Shown piece by piece: positions 1 through 6,011 of a stretch of DNA of 8,910 bases; the stretch's first letter is position 1, and every line of letters begins with the position of its first letter. The position numbers and the translations under genes are program-made. The notes beneath the pieces are model-generated. The model saw only the letters and a list, made by a program, of their open reading frames with translations. It did not search any database and was not told where the DNA came from. Source of the stretch: Sporomusa sp. (GTDB lineage: Bacteria; Bacillota_C; Negativicutes; Sporomusales; Sporomusaceae); the NCBI GenBank assembly GCA_029256645.1, contig JAQSXM010000115.1, positions 1 to 8,910 of the forward strand. Direction: 5' to 3'.

Positions 1-12
1 ATAAGGAGCTTG

Positions 13-459
13 TTGAAAACAATGATCACTATAACCGATATTGAACAGTCAGACTTAGCGCAATTTGCTGTATTAGGTGAAGAACTTTTTGGATCTGAAA
101 CTAATATGACAAAGTTGACAAGCGTGTTTGAAAGAATGCAAGCAGATCCCAGTTATATTTTCATTGGTGCAAAGGACGATCAGCAAAGATTACTGGGATC
201 TGCTATGGGGATTATCTGCATGGATACAGTGGGTGAATGCCGGCCATTTATGGTGCTTGAGAACATTATTGTAAGCAAAAATAGCCAAAGGCAGGGAGTC
301 GGGAAAAAGCTTGTTGCCTATCTGGAAGCGCGGGCGCGGGAGAAAAACTGCTATTTCGTTATGTTTCTGTCGCATGCTAAGCGCAAAGAGGCTCATATAT
401 TTTATGAAGCAATCGGCTATCCCAAAGATATTGCGCAAGGATTTAAGAAATATTTATAA
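13..459 (+). CDS. GNAT-family N-acetyltransferase
   Basis: This is a small (about 148 aa) acetyl-CoA-dependent acetyltransferase of the GNAT fold; the substrate cannot be read from the sequence. The family signature is visible: a beta-strand segment ENIIVSKNSQRQGVGKKLV carrying the Q/R-x-x-G-x-G/A acetyl-CoA pyrophosphate loop (QRQGVG, about residues 92-97), followed by a helix. A C-terminal HIFYEAIGY matches the usual FYxxxGF/Y motif. Length is normal for a single-domain GNAT. The start is ambiguous. An AAGGAG site lies at 3-8, giving 4 nt of spacing to the TTG at 13; a TTG at 10 is too close, and the ATG at 22 is 13 nt away but also gives a typical GNAT N-terminus. The reading frame is open to the left edge, so an upstream start cannot be excluded. 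It ends 15 bp before a strong hairpin terminator and shows no operon partner inside the window. Confidence 0.85.
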   Translation: MKTMITITDIEQSDLAQFAVLGEELFGSETNMTKLTSVFERMQADPSYIFIGAKDDQQRLLGSAMGIICMDTVGECRPFMVLENIIVSKNSQRQGVGKKLVAYLEARAREKNCYFVMFLSHAKRKEAHIFYEAIGYPKDIAQGFKKYL

Positions 460-474
460 GTAAGGACCATTCAG

Positions 475-507
475 ATCTGCAGACACGTTGTCTGTGGATT
501 TTTCTTA
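475..507 (+). terminator. Rho-independent terminator of the GNAT gene
   Basis: An 11-bp stem (475-485 with 489-499, two G-U pairs) with a 3-nt loop CGT is followed directly by a T-rich tract (499-503, then CTT). It lies just downstream of the acetyltransferase stop codon. Confidence 0.85.
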
Positions 508-576
508 TTTGATGTTAGCAGATAAAATGCGGTGATAGTTAACTAAATAAAAAAAATAAATGGACAGGTGGAAGTC

Positions 577-609
577 ATGATTGTACTGGAGTATAATTAT
601 AGTTGGTAA
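577..609 (+). other. Possible 10-codon leader ORF
   Basis: A short open frame starts at ATG 577 and reads MIVLEYNYSW before TAA. It is preceded by AGGTGG (566-571) with 5-nt spacing, a good ribosome binding site for something so short. It precedes the metal-binding gene by 54 bp. It has no recognisable attenuator feature such as a run of one amino acid, and a TATAAT-like sequence (592-597) overlaps it, so it may simply be chance. The rest of the 460-663 gap holds the terminator at 475-507 and AT-rich sequence with no other gene. Confidence 0.25.
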
Positions 610-663
610 TAAATGTAATGCGGCTTGCCTGGTGCAATACAACAAAGTTATGGGGGAATTGTT

Positions 664-903
664 ATGGGGATAAGGTACAAAATCGATAACTCTAAAATTA
701 ACTTTGCCTTAACTGTTGAAGGGATGACTTGCGAGCACTGTAAAAAGGCTGTGGAATCAAAGGTTATTACTATGTATGGGGTAGATTCGGCAATTGTAGA
801 TCTTGCGGCCAACACACTTACCGTGGAATTTGATCCTAATTGTATTACCTTAAAGGATATCGTAGCCGCAGTTACTGAAGAAGGATATACTGCGAATATC
901 TAG
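664..903 (+). CDS. Heavy-metal-associated (HMA) domain protein, CopZ-like metallochaperone
   Basis: This encodes a 79-aa single HMA-domain protein of the type that binds Cu(I) or a similar soft metal in the cytoplasm and hands it to a P-type ATPase or regulator. The metal site is intact: GMTCEHC, with Cys23 and Cys26 at the end of the first beta strand. The ferredoxin-like beta-alpha-beta-beta-alpha-beta pattern runs to the C-terminus (VEFDPNCITLKDIVAAV, EEGY). Start choice: ATG 664 follows a GGGGGA site (652-657) by about 6 nt and gives the normal family length. An upstream in-frame TTG at 625 lacks a ribosome binding site. It is a lone gene closed by its own terminator. No ATPase, CsoR or CopY gene is in the window, and I see no CopY-type operator upstream. 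A 10-codon ORF precedes it. The family is clear; the metal specificity is inferred. Confidence 0.9.
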   Translation: MGIRYKIDNSKINFALTVEGMTCEHCKKAVESKVITMYGVDSAIVDLAANTLTVEFDPNCITLKDIVAAVTEEGYTANI

Positions 904-930
904 GGGTTAATAGCTGATTTTTGGTTAGGC

Positions 931-969
931 TGCACCAAGACTTGTGATACAAGGGTTGGTGCATTTTTC
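931..969 (+). terminator. Rho-independent terminator after the HMA gene
   Basis: A perfect 8-bp outer stem (TGCACCAA 931-938 with TTGGTGCA 956-963) is extended by an inner CTTGT/ACAAG stem. It is followed by TTTTTCT. It is oriented for the plus strand; there is no T-tract on the other side to serve the facing LysR gene. Confidence 0.9.
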
Positions 970-973
970 TTCT

Positions 974-1873
974 TTATACACATGAGGGGTTCTTTAGTGT
1001 CTCAAAAGTTACTTTGATAAACGCACGCAGTGCTGGTGACAGCCACTTTTCTTTGTGATACAGTAACTGGGCTTTAATATCAAAACATGCTCCAGCCCAC
1101 GGCAGTGCAATAAGCTGATCAGCAAGTATTTCTTGTTTAACAGTGGCATATGGTAAAAAGCCGATGCCCCAGCCGTCGCAAACAAACCTTTTAATAACCT
1201 CATTACTGCTGACCCCAAGTATTGACGCGGGTTTTGCTCCCGCCTGGGTAAGAATGCTTTCAAATAAGCGGCGGTAGCTACACCCGGTTTCAGTCAGGAT
1301 GAGTGGCTGACCATTCATATCATGCGGCAGGATTTGCTGTTTTTTAGCCAAGGGGTGGTTAGGCGCCGTAATAACTGCCATAGGCACGTCGAAAAGAACA
1401 TGGGTGACAAGATCGCTTTCAGTACAGGATATGTCTGGGATGAAGGCCAGGTCGATCGTATTCTTCCGAAGATAGGTTCGATAGTCACTGCAAGTATCAA
1501 AACGTATATTGAGTTCCACGTTAGGGTAAAGAGCACGAAATGCATTGAAAACCTCAGATAAGCGATAGGTGCAAAGCGATTCTGCGGTTCCAATTGTTAG
1601 CTCGCCTTTGGGGGTTAAAGAGCTGGAGATTAGGTCTTTGGCCTCATCGGCCAGTTTCAGAATCTGGTCAGCATAGGTATATAAGTGCTCACCGTCTTTG
1701 GTCAGTTTTATTTGCTTTCCTAAACGCTCAAATAACATTGTGCCGAAATCTTCTTCAAGTGCCTGTATTTGATTCGTAATAGTTGACTGGGCATAGCCGA
1801 GGTCTTTTGCCGCTTTGGTAAAGCTTAATAGTTTGGCTGTTGTAACGAAAGCTCTTAACTCGCGAAACTCCAT
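974..1873 (-). CDS. LysR-family transcriptional regulator
   Basis: This is a 299-aa LysR-type regulator, the standard length for the family. The N-terminal winged helix-turn-helix spans about residues 1-60 (MEFRELRAFVTTAKLLSFTK, then AAKDLGYAQSTITNQIQALE and LFERLGKQIKLT). A linker helix follows, then the periplasmic-binding-protein-like effector domain from about residue 88 to the end. Start choice: ATG 1873 follows a GGTGGGA site by about 7 nt and gives the canonical MEF-x-x-L start; a GTG at 1885 would add four residues without a better site. It is transcribed divergently from the Fe-S/EamA/ComB unit, the usual arrangement for a LysR regulator and its target. A perfect 9-7-9 palindrome at 1916-1940 in the shared region is the likely binding site. 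The effector is unknown; an O-acetylserine- or cysteine-related ligand would be consistent with the EamA neighbour but is only a guess. Confidence 0.93.
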   Translation of the reverse strand: MEFRELRAFVTTAKLLSFTKAAKDLGYAQSTITNQIQALEEDFGTMLFERLGKQIKLTKDGEHLYTYADQILKLADEAKDLISSSLTPKGELTIGTAESLCTYRLSEVFNAFRALYPNVELNIRFDTCSDYRTYLRKNTIDLAFIPDISCTESDLVTHVLFDVPMAVITAPNHPLAKKQQILPHDMNGQPLILTETGCSYRRLFESILTQAGAKPASILGVSSNEVIKRFVCDGWGIGFLPYATVKQEILADQLIALPWAGACFDIKAQLLYHKEKWLSPALRAFIKVTFETLKNPSCV

Positions 1874-1915
1874 TTTAGATCCCACCCATCACAATTTGTG
1901 AATTACTCCATCGAC

Positions 1916-1940
1916 ATTATCAATTTTACCTATTGATAAT
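1916..1940. promoter_or_regulatory. Palindromic operator candidate for the LysR regulator
   Basis: This is a perfect inverted repeat, ATTATCAAT - 7 nt - ATTGATAAT, in the lysR/Fe-S gene intergenic region. Its centre (1928) lies about 57 bp upstream of the start expected from the TATAAT at 1973-1978, close to the usual activator position of LysR proteins. The left arm could also overlap a GATAAT -10 for lysR, which would allow autorepression. The assignment to this LysR is inferred from position. Confidence 0.6.
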
Positions 1941-1965
1941 TCCATGATAATATAATTTTTAACAG

Positions 1966-1995
1966 AGGTCTATATAATACCTAGCAGTGAGACCT
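1966..1995 (+). promoter_or_regulatory. Promoter region of the Fe-S/eamA/comB unit with flanking inverted repeat
   Basis: A consensus -10 TATAAT sits at 1973-1978, with no recognisable -35 at the proper distance; this is typical of an activator-dependent promoter. It is bracketed by a 6-bp inverted repeat, AGGTCT (1966-1971) and AGACCT (1990-1995), 18 nt apart. The short repeat may be chance. The first gene's ribosome binding site GGAGGGG (2001-2007) follows. Confidence 0.4.
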
Positions 1996-2013
1996 AATTT
2001 GGAGGGGTAGAGG

Positions 2014-2724
2014 ATGATAAAAACGATTAAGGCTGATGAAATAAAGTCCCGGGTACAGGGGCTCGGTGCCGATTTATGCCAGATAGCTTCTGTAGAGCGC
2101 TTTGCGGACGCACCTCCCGGCTTTCACCCTACCGATATTGTTAAAGGTTGCCACAGTGTGGTCGTTGTGGCAACACGATTTCCGGTAAGTACACTGTCGG
2201 TTTCATCCCCGGCTGCATATACTTTTGTACGTAATAAATTAGCTGATAAAATAGATTCGATTACAGTGCAGGTTGCCGCCGAGCTGGAAACCTTAGGTAG
2301 CTGCGCTGTCCCTGTTCCGTCGGCTGACCCATACGATTACTGGGATGATAACCGGCGACACGGGCAAGGGATATTGTCATTAAAACATGCGGCAGTGCGA
2401 GCCGGACTAGGGCAAATAGGCAAAAATACACTCCTGGTCAATGAAAAATTTGGGAATATGGTGTGGTTAGGTGCGATTGTACTTGATCAGAAGCTTGAGC
2501 CTGATAGGTTGGCTGATTATCAAACATGCCTGCCTGATTGTAGAATCTGTTTAGAGGCTTGCCCGGCAAATGCTCTGGATGGGGTTACTATTGAACAATG
2601 CAAGTGTCGTAGTGTCTCTGCCAGGCATACTGCCGGTGGCGGTGGGGTTTATAGCTGTAACATTTGCCGAAGAATATGCCCAAATCACAACGGGATTAAG
2701 GGTAATTCTTTGGTTAGCCAATAG
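2014..2724 (+). CDS. Short QueG-like double [4Fe-4S] cluster protein
   Basis: This is a 236-aa iron-sulfur protein related to epoxyqueuosine reductase (QueG) and the ferredoxin end of reductive dehalogenases. AVRAGLGQIGKNTLL (about 127-141) is the QueG-like core motif. Two ferredoxin-type clusters follow: C172-x3-C176-x2-C179-x3-C183-P, and C196/C198 with C215-x2-C218-x3-C222-P. It is much shorter than QueG (about 350-380 aa), ending right after the second cluster without a C-terminal repeat region. The Asp-Ser-x-Pro segment holding the QueG catalytic Asp before AGLG is replaced (GILSLKHA). It is therefore probably a paralogous redox protein and not the tRNA-modifying enzyme; its substrate is unknown. 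Start ATG 2014 follows GGAGGGG with 6-nt spacing. It is the first gene of a plus-strand unit, 63 bp before eamA, and faces the divergent lysR that probably controls it. No signal peptide is seen, so it is cytoplasmic. Confidence 0.85.
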   Translation: MIKTIKADEIKSRVQGLGADLCQIASVERFADAPPGFHPTDIVKGCHSVVVVATRFPVSTLSVSSPAAYTFVRNKLADKIDSITVQVAAELETLGSCAVPVPSADPYDYWDDNRRHGQGILSLKHAAVRAGLGQIGKNTLLVNEKFGNMVWLGAIVLDQKLEPDRLADYQTCLPDCRICLEACPANALDGVTIEQCKCRSVSARHTAGGGGVYSCNICRRICPNHNGIKGNSLVSQ

Positions 2725-2787
2725 ACAATGCAGGATTTTGGGGCACATTAGGATAAATGAGTACCTATAGCGTGATTAGGAGTAACC

Positions 2788-3690
2788 ATGATGCAAAAAC
2801 GGGATATTTTTATCGGACTAGTCGTTGTTACGGTATGGGGCCTTAATTTTATCGCCATTAAAATTGGCTTAAAAGAGATACCGCCATTGTTATTAGGCGC
2901 ACTGCGCTTTCTTCTGGCTTGTTTCCCAATTATTTTTTTCCTGCCTCGGCCGCCAATTCCCTGGCTTTGGTTAATTGCATTAGGGTTGTCAATTAATGTG
3001 GGGCAGTTTTCATTTTTGTTCATCGGGATGAAGGTCGGCATGCCTGCCGGTCTTGCCTCGTTAGTTCTCCAGTCCCAGGCTTTTTTTACATTGCTGGTGG
3101 GAGCTGCCTGGCTTGGCGAGCGTTGGAGCTGGAATCACCTGGCAGGTCTTGCATTGGCAGCTAGTGGTATGGCCATCATCGGCTCTCAGCAGGGTGGGGA
3201 AATGACGGCTGCTGGGTTTGGGCTGACCTTGACTGCAGCTGCCTGTTGGGGTGTTGGCAATGTCATTATGCGCCGGGCCACTCAGAGCCTGCCGCCTTCG
3301 TCCATGTTAGCTTTAGTAGTATGGGCCGGTGCTGTGGCTATCCTGCCATTAACAGCATTATCCTGGATAATAGAAGGCTATGATGCCTGGCTGGCCGCCT
3401 ACCATACTCCCAGCTGGGCCAGCCTTGGTTCGATTATCTATCTGTCCTTCTTTGCTACTTTAGTCGGGTTTGGTTTATGGGGTAAGCTGCTTTCACGCCA
3501 CCCCGCCGCAGTGGTGTCGCCGTTAGCCCTGTTAGTACCAATCGTGGGTATGAGCAGTTCAGCCTTGTTTTTGGGAGAGGCAGTTTCTCTTTGGCAAGGT
3601 TTGGGAGCCGTACTGGTAATGTCCGGTCTGATCGTACACGTTTTGGGTGGGCGATGGAAGGTAAGTAACATAAAAATCAGAGACTACTAA
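2788..3690 (+). CDS. eamA: EamA-type DMT exporter (cysteine/O-acetylserine exporter homologue)
   Basis: This is a 300-aa inner-membrane transporter of the drug/metabolite transporter superfamily with two EamA repeats (about residues 8-132 and 141-287) and roughly ten hydrophobic segments. The sequence resembles E. coli EamA (YdeD), which exports cysteine and O-acetylserine, well beyond the generic family. Shared stretches include VWGLNFIAIKIGL near the N-terminus, GMPAGLASLVLQSQAFFT in the first repeat and the PLALLVPIVGMSSSALFLGE region near the C-terminus. This comparison is from memory and not an alignment. AGGAG at 2778-2782 is spaced 5 nt from ATG 2788; a second ATG at 2791 is also possible. 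It sits 63 bp after the Fe-S gene and 16 bp before comB, so the three probably share a transcript from the promoter near 1973, under the divergent LysR. The exact substrate in this organism is inferred. Confidence 0.87.
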   Translation: MMQKRDIFIGLVVVTVWGLNFIAIKIGLKEIPPLLLGALRFLLACFPIIFFLPRPPIPWLWLIALGLSINVGQFSFLFIGMKVGMPAGLASLVLQSQAFFTLLVGAAWLGERWSWNHLAGLALAASGMAIIGSQQGGEMTAAGFGLTLTAAACWGVGNVIMRRATQSLPPSSMLALVVWAGAVAILPLTALSWIIEGYDAWLAAYHTPSWASLGSIIYLSFFATLVGFGLWGKLLSRHPAAVVSPLALLVPIVGMSSSALFLGEAVSLWQGLGAVLVMSGLIVHVLGGRWKVSNIKIRDY

Positions 3691-3706
3691 TATAAGGAGA
3701 CTTCTA

Positions 3707-4432
3707 ATGAACATTGATGTTGCATTTTTGCCTGCGGAGGTCAACGGGGTTGATATATCTAATACTACTTGCATTGTATTGGATATCTTTCGGGCAACAA
3801 CGAGTATTGTTACTGCTATGGCTAATGGCTGCAAAACCGTAACACCGGTATTATCGGTTAATGAAGCCCGGCTGCTTGCAAATCAAGAAAACAGATCTTT
3901 GTTAGCCGGCGAACGGCAATCCATTAAAATAGAGGGTTTCGATTTTGGAAACTCTCCGTTTGATTTTTCTGAGTCTAAGGTGCGGGACCGGCAGATCATC
4001 ATGACTACAACCAATGGTACTACTGCAATAAAAGCAACAGAAGGTGCAGCAAGGACCTTGATTGGTTCTTTTATAAATGCCAGTGCGGTTTGCCGGCAGG
4101 CCAAACAATACGGGCAGGATATATTGATTGTCTGTGCCGGAACAGATTGTCTCTTTTCGCTGGAAGATGCCCTCTGTGCAGGTTTTTTGACAGACATTCT
4201 GCTAAGCGAAGCGGCAACAGTGCCAACCATGACAGATGCAGCCAGTGGTGCATTACTAATGTATACCCAGGCAAAAGGTGCACTTGGTGAAATTGCCAAA
4301 AACAGCAGAAATGGCAAACGGCTATGCGAGCTGGGGCGTGAGGAAGACGCCAACTACTGTTTTCAAATCGATTTATTTACTATAGTACCCGAATATAAGA
4401 ACAGGATGATAACAACTGCTTGTGAACTGTAA
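3707..4432 (+). CDS. comB: 2-phosphosulfolactate phosphatase (ComB family)
   Basis: This is a 241-aa Mg-dependent acid phosphatase of the ComB family, which hydrolyses (R)-2-phospho-3-sulfolactate to sulfolactate and phosphate (EC 3.1.3.71). That step is known from coenzyme M biosynthesis and from bacterial sulfolactate formation. Family motifs are all present: LDIFRATTSI (25-34, with D26 and R29), GER (68-70), EGFDFGNSP (76-84), TTTNGT (100-105), CAGTDCLFSLEDALCAG (143-159) and the C-terminal D214/D222 region. Length is typical. AAGGAGA (3694-3700) is 6 nt before ATG 3707, and the gene follows eamA by 16 bp, indicating one operon. It ends shortly before a strong terminator. ComA (phosphosulfolactate synthase) and ComC are not in the window. 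In bacteria without coenzyme M the true product could be sulfolactate or the substrate could differ; family assignment is firm, physiological role is not. Confidence 0.9.
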   Translation: MNIDVAFLPAEVNGVDISNTTCIVLDIFRATTSIVTAMANGCKTVTPVLSVNEARLLANQENRSLLAGERQSIKIEGFDFGNSPFDFSESKVRDRQIIMTTTNGTTAIKATEGAARTLIGSFINASAVCRQAKQYGQDILIVCAGTDCLFSLEDALCAGFLTDILLSEAATVPTMTDAASGALLMYTQAKGALGEIAKNSRNGKRLCELGREEDANYCFQIDLFTIVPEYKNRMITTACEL

Positions 4433-4474
4433 CGGATACAGGGGATTATCCTCAGGTGTGCTAAGCAAAAAAAT

Positions 4475-4504
4475 ATCCGGAGACGTTTTCGTCTACGGAT
4501 TTTT
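4475..4504. terminator. Bidirectional terminator between comB and the CarD gene
   Basis: The stem pairs ATCCG-x-AGACG (4475-4485) with CGTCT-x-CGGAT (4490-4500), one G/A mismatch, and has a TTTT loop. Five T's (4500-4504) follow on the plus strand, and a run of seven A's just upstream (4467-4473) gives a T-tract on the minus strand. It lies 42 bp after comB and 36 bp after the convergent CarD gene. Confidence 0.85.
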
Positions 4505-4540
4505 GAAAGCTATATGACAGCGTACTTGTTTATCGAAATA

Positions 4541-5029
4541 CTACGCTGGATGAAAATTAATTACTTGATCTAATAAATCAGAGGCTTGTTCTCGCTGAAT
4601 CCCCAGTACCAATACAACTTCACTAAGGAGGATTTGGCGGGCGTTATCCAGCATGTTCTTCTTAGTCATTCCCAGCTTTTTCTTGTTGCTGATACGTACT
4701 AAATCCCGGATAACCTCGGCGCCCTCGTAGATGTCGCCGCTCTTTATTTTAAGCATATTTCTTCGATCGGTCTGATTGTCATTGCAGGATGTATCTGATT
4801 CTCCATCGAAGAAAGTCGTGAACACGTCGTCTAGTTTCTCCGGGTTTACAATGCGGCGTATTCCCAGTCTCTCGGTTTTGTCGATGGGTATCATTACTTG
4901 CATGTTTCTGTGAAGGATATTGATGGAATAATACAACTGAGTTTCGCCAAGAAACTCTTTTTCTTCAATTGTTTGAATAATCCCGCCGCCTTGCGCAGGG
5001 TAAAAAATCTTATCACCTACTTGAAACAC
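4541..5029 (-). CDS. CarD/CdnL-family RNA polymerase-binding regulator
   Basis: This is a 162-aa CarD-family protein. These bind the RNA polymerase beta subunit through an N-terminal Tudor-like domain shared with Mfd and stabilise open complexes through a C-terminal helical DNA-binding domain. The N-terminal FQVGDKIFYPAQGGGII and the following VMIPID...LGIRRIV match the CarD_TRCF domain (about residues 1-65). The C-terminal part has the usual IKSGDIYEGAEVIRDL and NMLDNARQILLSEV helices. The start is placed at GTG 5029, giving the standard MFQVGD N-terminus with an AGGGGG site 9 nt upstream; the GTG at 5038 directly abuts that site. A good promoter lies at 5057-5085. Oddity: the protein contains no tryptophan, although CarD proteins usually carry one in the DNA-contacting segment before the KIKSGD motif; here the segment is CNDNQTDRRNML. 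It may be a specialised paralogue of the main CarD. Confidence 0.9.
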   Translation of the reverse strand: MFQVGDKIFYPAQGGGIIQTIEEKEFLGETQLYYSINILHRNMQVMIPIDKTERLGIRRIVNPEKLDDVFTTFFDGESDTSCNDNQTDRRNMLKIKSGDIYEGAEVIRDLVRISNKKKLGMTKKNMLDNARQILLSEVVLVLGIQREQASDLLDQVINFHPA

Positions 5030-5056
5030 GAAGCCCACCCCCTGTCTAGTAGCTTA

Positions 5057-5085
5057 AGTATACAACAAAAATCATCATAAATCAA
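5057..5085 (-). promoter_or_regulatory. Sigma-A-type promoter of the CarD gene
   Basis: On the minus strand a -35 TTGATT (5085-5080) and a -10 TATACT (5062-5057) are separated by exactly 17 bp. The expected start is near 5050, about 20 nt before the GTG start codon at 5029. Confidence 0.6.
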
Positions 5086-5111
5086 ATAAATTTATATTTT
5101 ACCATAACAAC

Positions 5112-5140
5112 TTGTAATATGTCAACGAAAACAATATAGA
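5112..5140 (+). promoter_or_regulatory. Possible promoter of the AraC-family gene
   Basis: TTGTAA (5112-5117) and TATAGA (5135-5140) are separated by 17 bp, predicting a start near 5147 and a leader of about 80 nt. It is back to back with the CarD promoter in a 200-bp AT-rich gap. Confidence 0.45.
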
Positions 5141-5156
5141 TTATCAGTCTATTTTT

Positions 5157-5196
5157 TCCAGTAACTTGCGTAACTAAGTAAGCAATCGAAACTGGA
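5157..5196 (+). repeat. Nested dyad in the AraC-gene leader
   Basis: TCCAGT (5157-5162) pairs with ACTGGA (5191-5196), and inside it CTTGC (5165-5169) can pair with GTAAG (5178-5182, one G-U). It lies between the predicted start and the ribosome binding site of the AraC-family gene. It could be an RNA hairpin or an autoregulatory site; the stems are short. Confidence 0.3.
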
Positions 5197-5229
5197 TATC
5201 CTGCAGTCTTGTAGAGAGGAGCGTGGAAT

Positions 5230-5937
5230 TTGGATACTATCTTATGTGAGCGCCGAACCTATACCGATAAACCATTTACACATGCTCATTCTTATGGCCA
5301 GTTGGTTATACCTATTTATGGAGCATTGTCGATCTCCGTTGATCGGCTGACCGTAGAGAGACAGGAAAACATTGTATTTGTACCGCCTGACACGGCTCAT
5401 TCCTTTTATGCTCACACGGCCAATCAATTCTTTGTGTTTGATGCGCCGGTTTTTTACTTTCCCAATAGGTTAGGTGGGGATTTGCGATTTTATTCGCTGG
5501 ATGGACGTTGGCAGGCGATACGCAGTTTGTTATTTGAGGAAGTGGATAATGGACCTGCTTCAAGCCACCGGCTTACAGATTTGTTTCGCTATATTGCCGG
5601 TCTGTTAGAACAAGATCAAGCCTCTTCACTACAGTATATTAAACATAATTTTGAACAGTCGATAACAATTAATCAGCTAGCGGCCATAGAACATTTCAAT
5701 CCAACCTATTATGCAGAGTGGTTCAAACAAAAATATGGTACCACGCCAATTGCTTATATCCGCCACTTGCGTTTCGATAAAGCAAAAGAACTGCTTGCCA
5801 CCTCAGACTATACAGTTATGCAGATTGCCCAGCAGGTTGGTTATGAGAACCAATCAACGCTGACAAGACTTTTTCAACAACAAATGGGAATAACGCCACG
5901 CGAGTATCGTGAAAATACCCGAAAGTGGGTTAAATAA
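5230..5937 (+). CDS. AraC-family transcriptional regulator with N-terminal cupin domain
   Basis: This is a 235-aa one-component regulator. The N-terminal half is a cupin-like sensor: FTHAHSYGQLVIP (16-28, His18 and His20) and FVPPDTAHSFY (50-60, His57) follow the two cupin motifs. The C-terminal half has two helix-turn-helix units of the AraC/XylS type, about 144-165 (SITINQLAAIEHFNPTYYAE) and 195-226 (TVMQIAQQVGY...STLTRLF...GITPREYR, the family signature). The start is a TTG at 5230, supported by AGAGAGGAG (5213-5221) at 8-nt spacing and by the fit of the cupin domain to the start. It precedes an EamA-family transporter on the same strand by 74 bp, with a separate extended -10 promoter between them, so it is likely the activator or ligand-responsive regulator of that exporter. 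The effector is unknown. Confidence 0.9.
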   Translation: MDTILCERRTYTDKPFTHAHSYGQLVIPIYGALSISVDRLTVERQENIVFVPPDTAHSFYAHTANQFFVFDAPVFYFPNRLGGDLRFYSLDGRWQAIRSLLFEEVDNGPASSHRLTDLFRYIAGLLEQDQASSLQYIKHNFEQSITINQLAAIEHFNPTYYAEWFKQKYGTTPIAYIRHLRFDKAKELLATSDYTVMQIAQQVGYENQSTLTRLFQQQMGITPREYRENTRKWVK

Positions 5938-5973
5938 AACACGAGTATTGGTCAAAAAAGAAGACACTATCCC

Positions 5974-5982
5974 TGCTATACT
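5974..5982 (+). promoter_or_regulatory. Extended -10 promoter of the second transporter gene
   Basis: TGC followed by TATACT (-10 at 5977-5982) forms an extended -10 element without a matching -35, in the 74-bp gap after the AraC-family gene. The lack of a -35 is consistent with activator dependence. The gene's strong AGGAGGGG site is at 5998-6005. Confidence 0.4.
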
Positions 5983-6011
5983 ATTTTCAATAGATGTAGG
6001 AGGGGTGTTCG

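Noticed and set aside
625..663. Upstream TTG start of the HMA gene
   Set aside because: No ribosome binding site at the right distance; ATG 664 has one and gives the normal CopZ length.
508..663. CopY- or CsoR-type copper operator upstream of the HMA gene
   Set aside because: No TACANNTGTA site and no GC-rich CsoR-type dyad could be found.
2147..2174. Perfect 8-bp inverted repeat GTTGCCAC/GTGGCAAC
   Set aside because: It lies inside the coding sequence of the Fe-S protein, has a 12-nt loop and no T-tract, and sits in a Val-rich stretch where such repeats arise easily.
3883..4353. Long antisense open frame (156 codons) opposite comB
   Set aside because: Low-complexity Ser/Pro/Ala composition, no ribosome binding site, and full overlap with a well-supported ComB gene.
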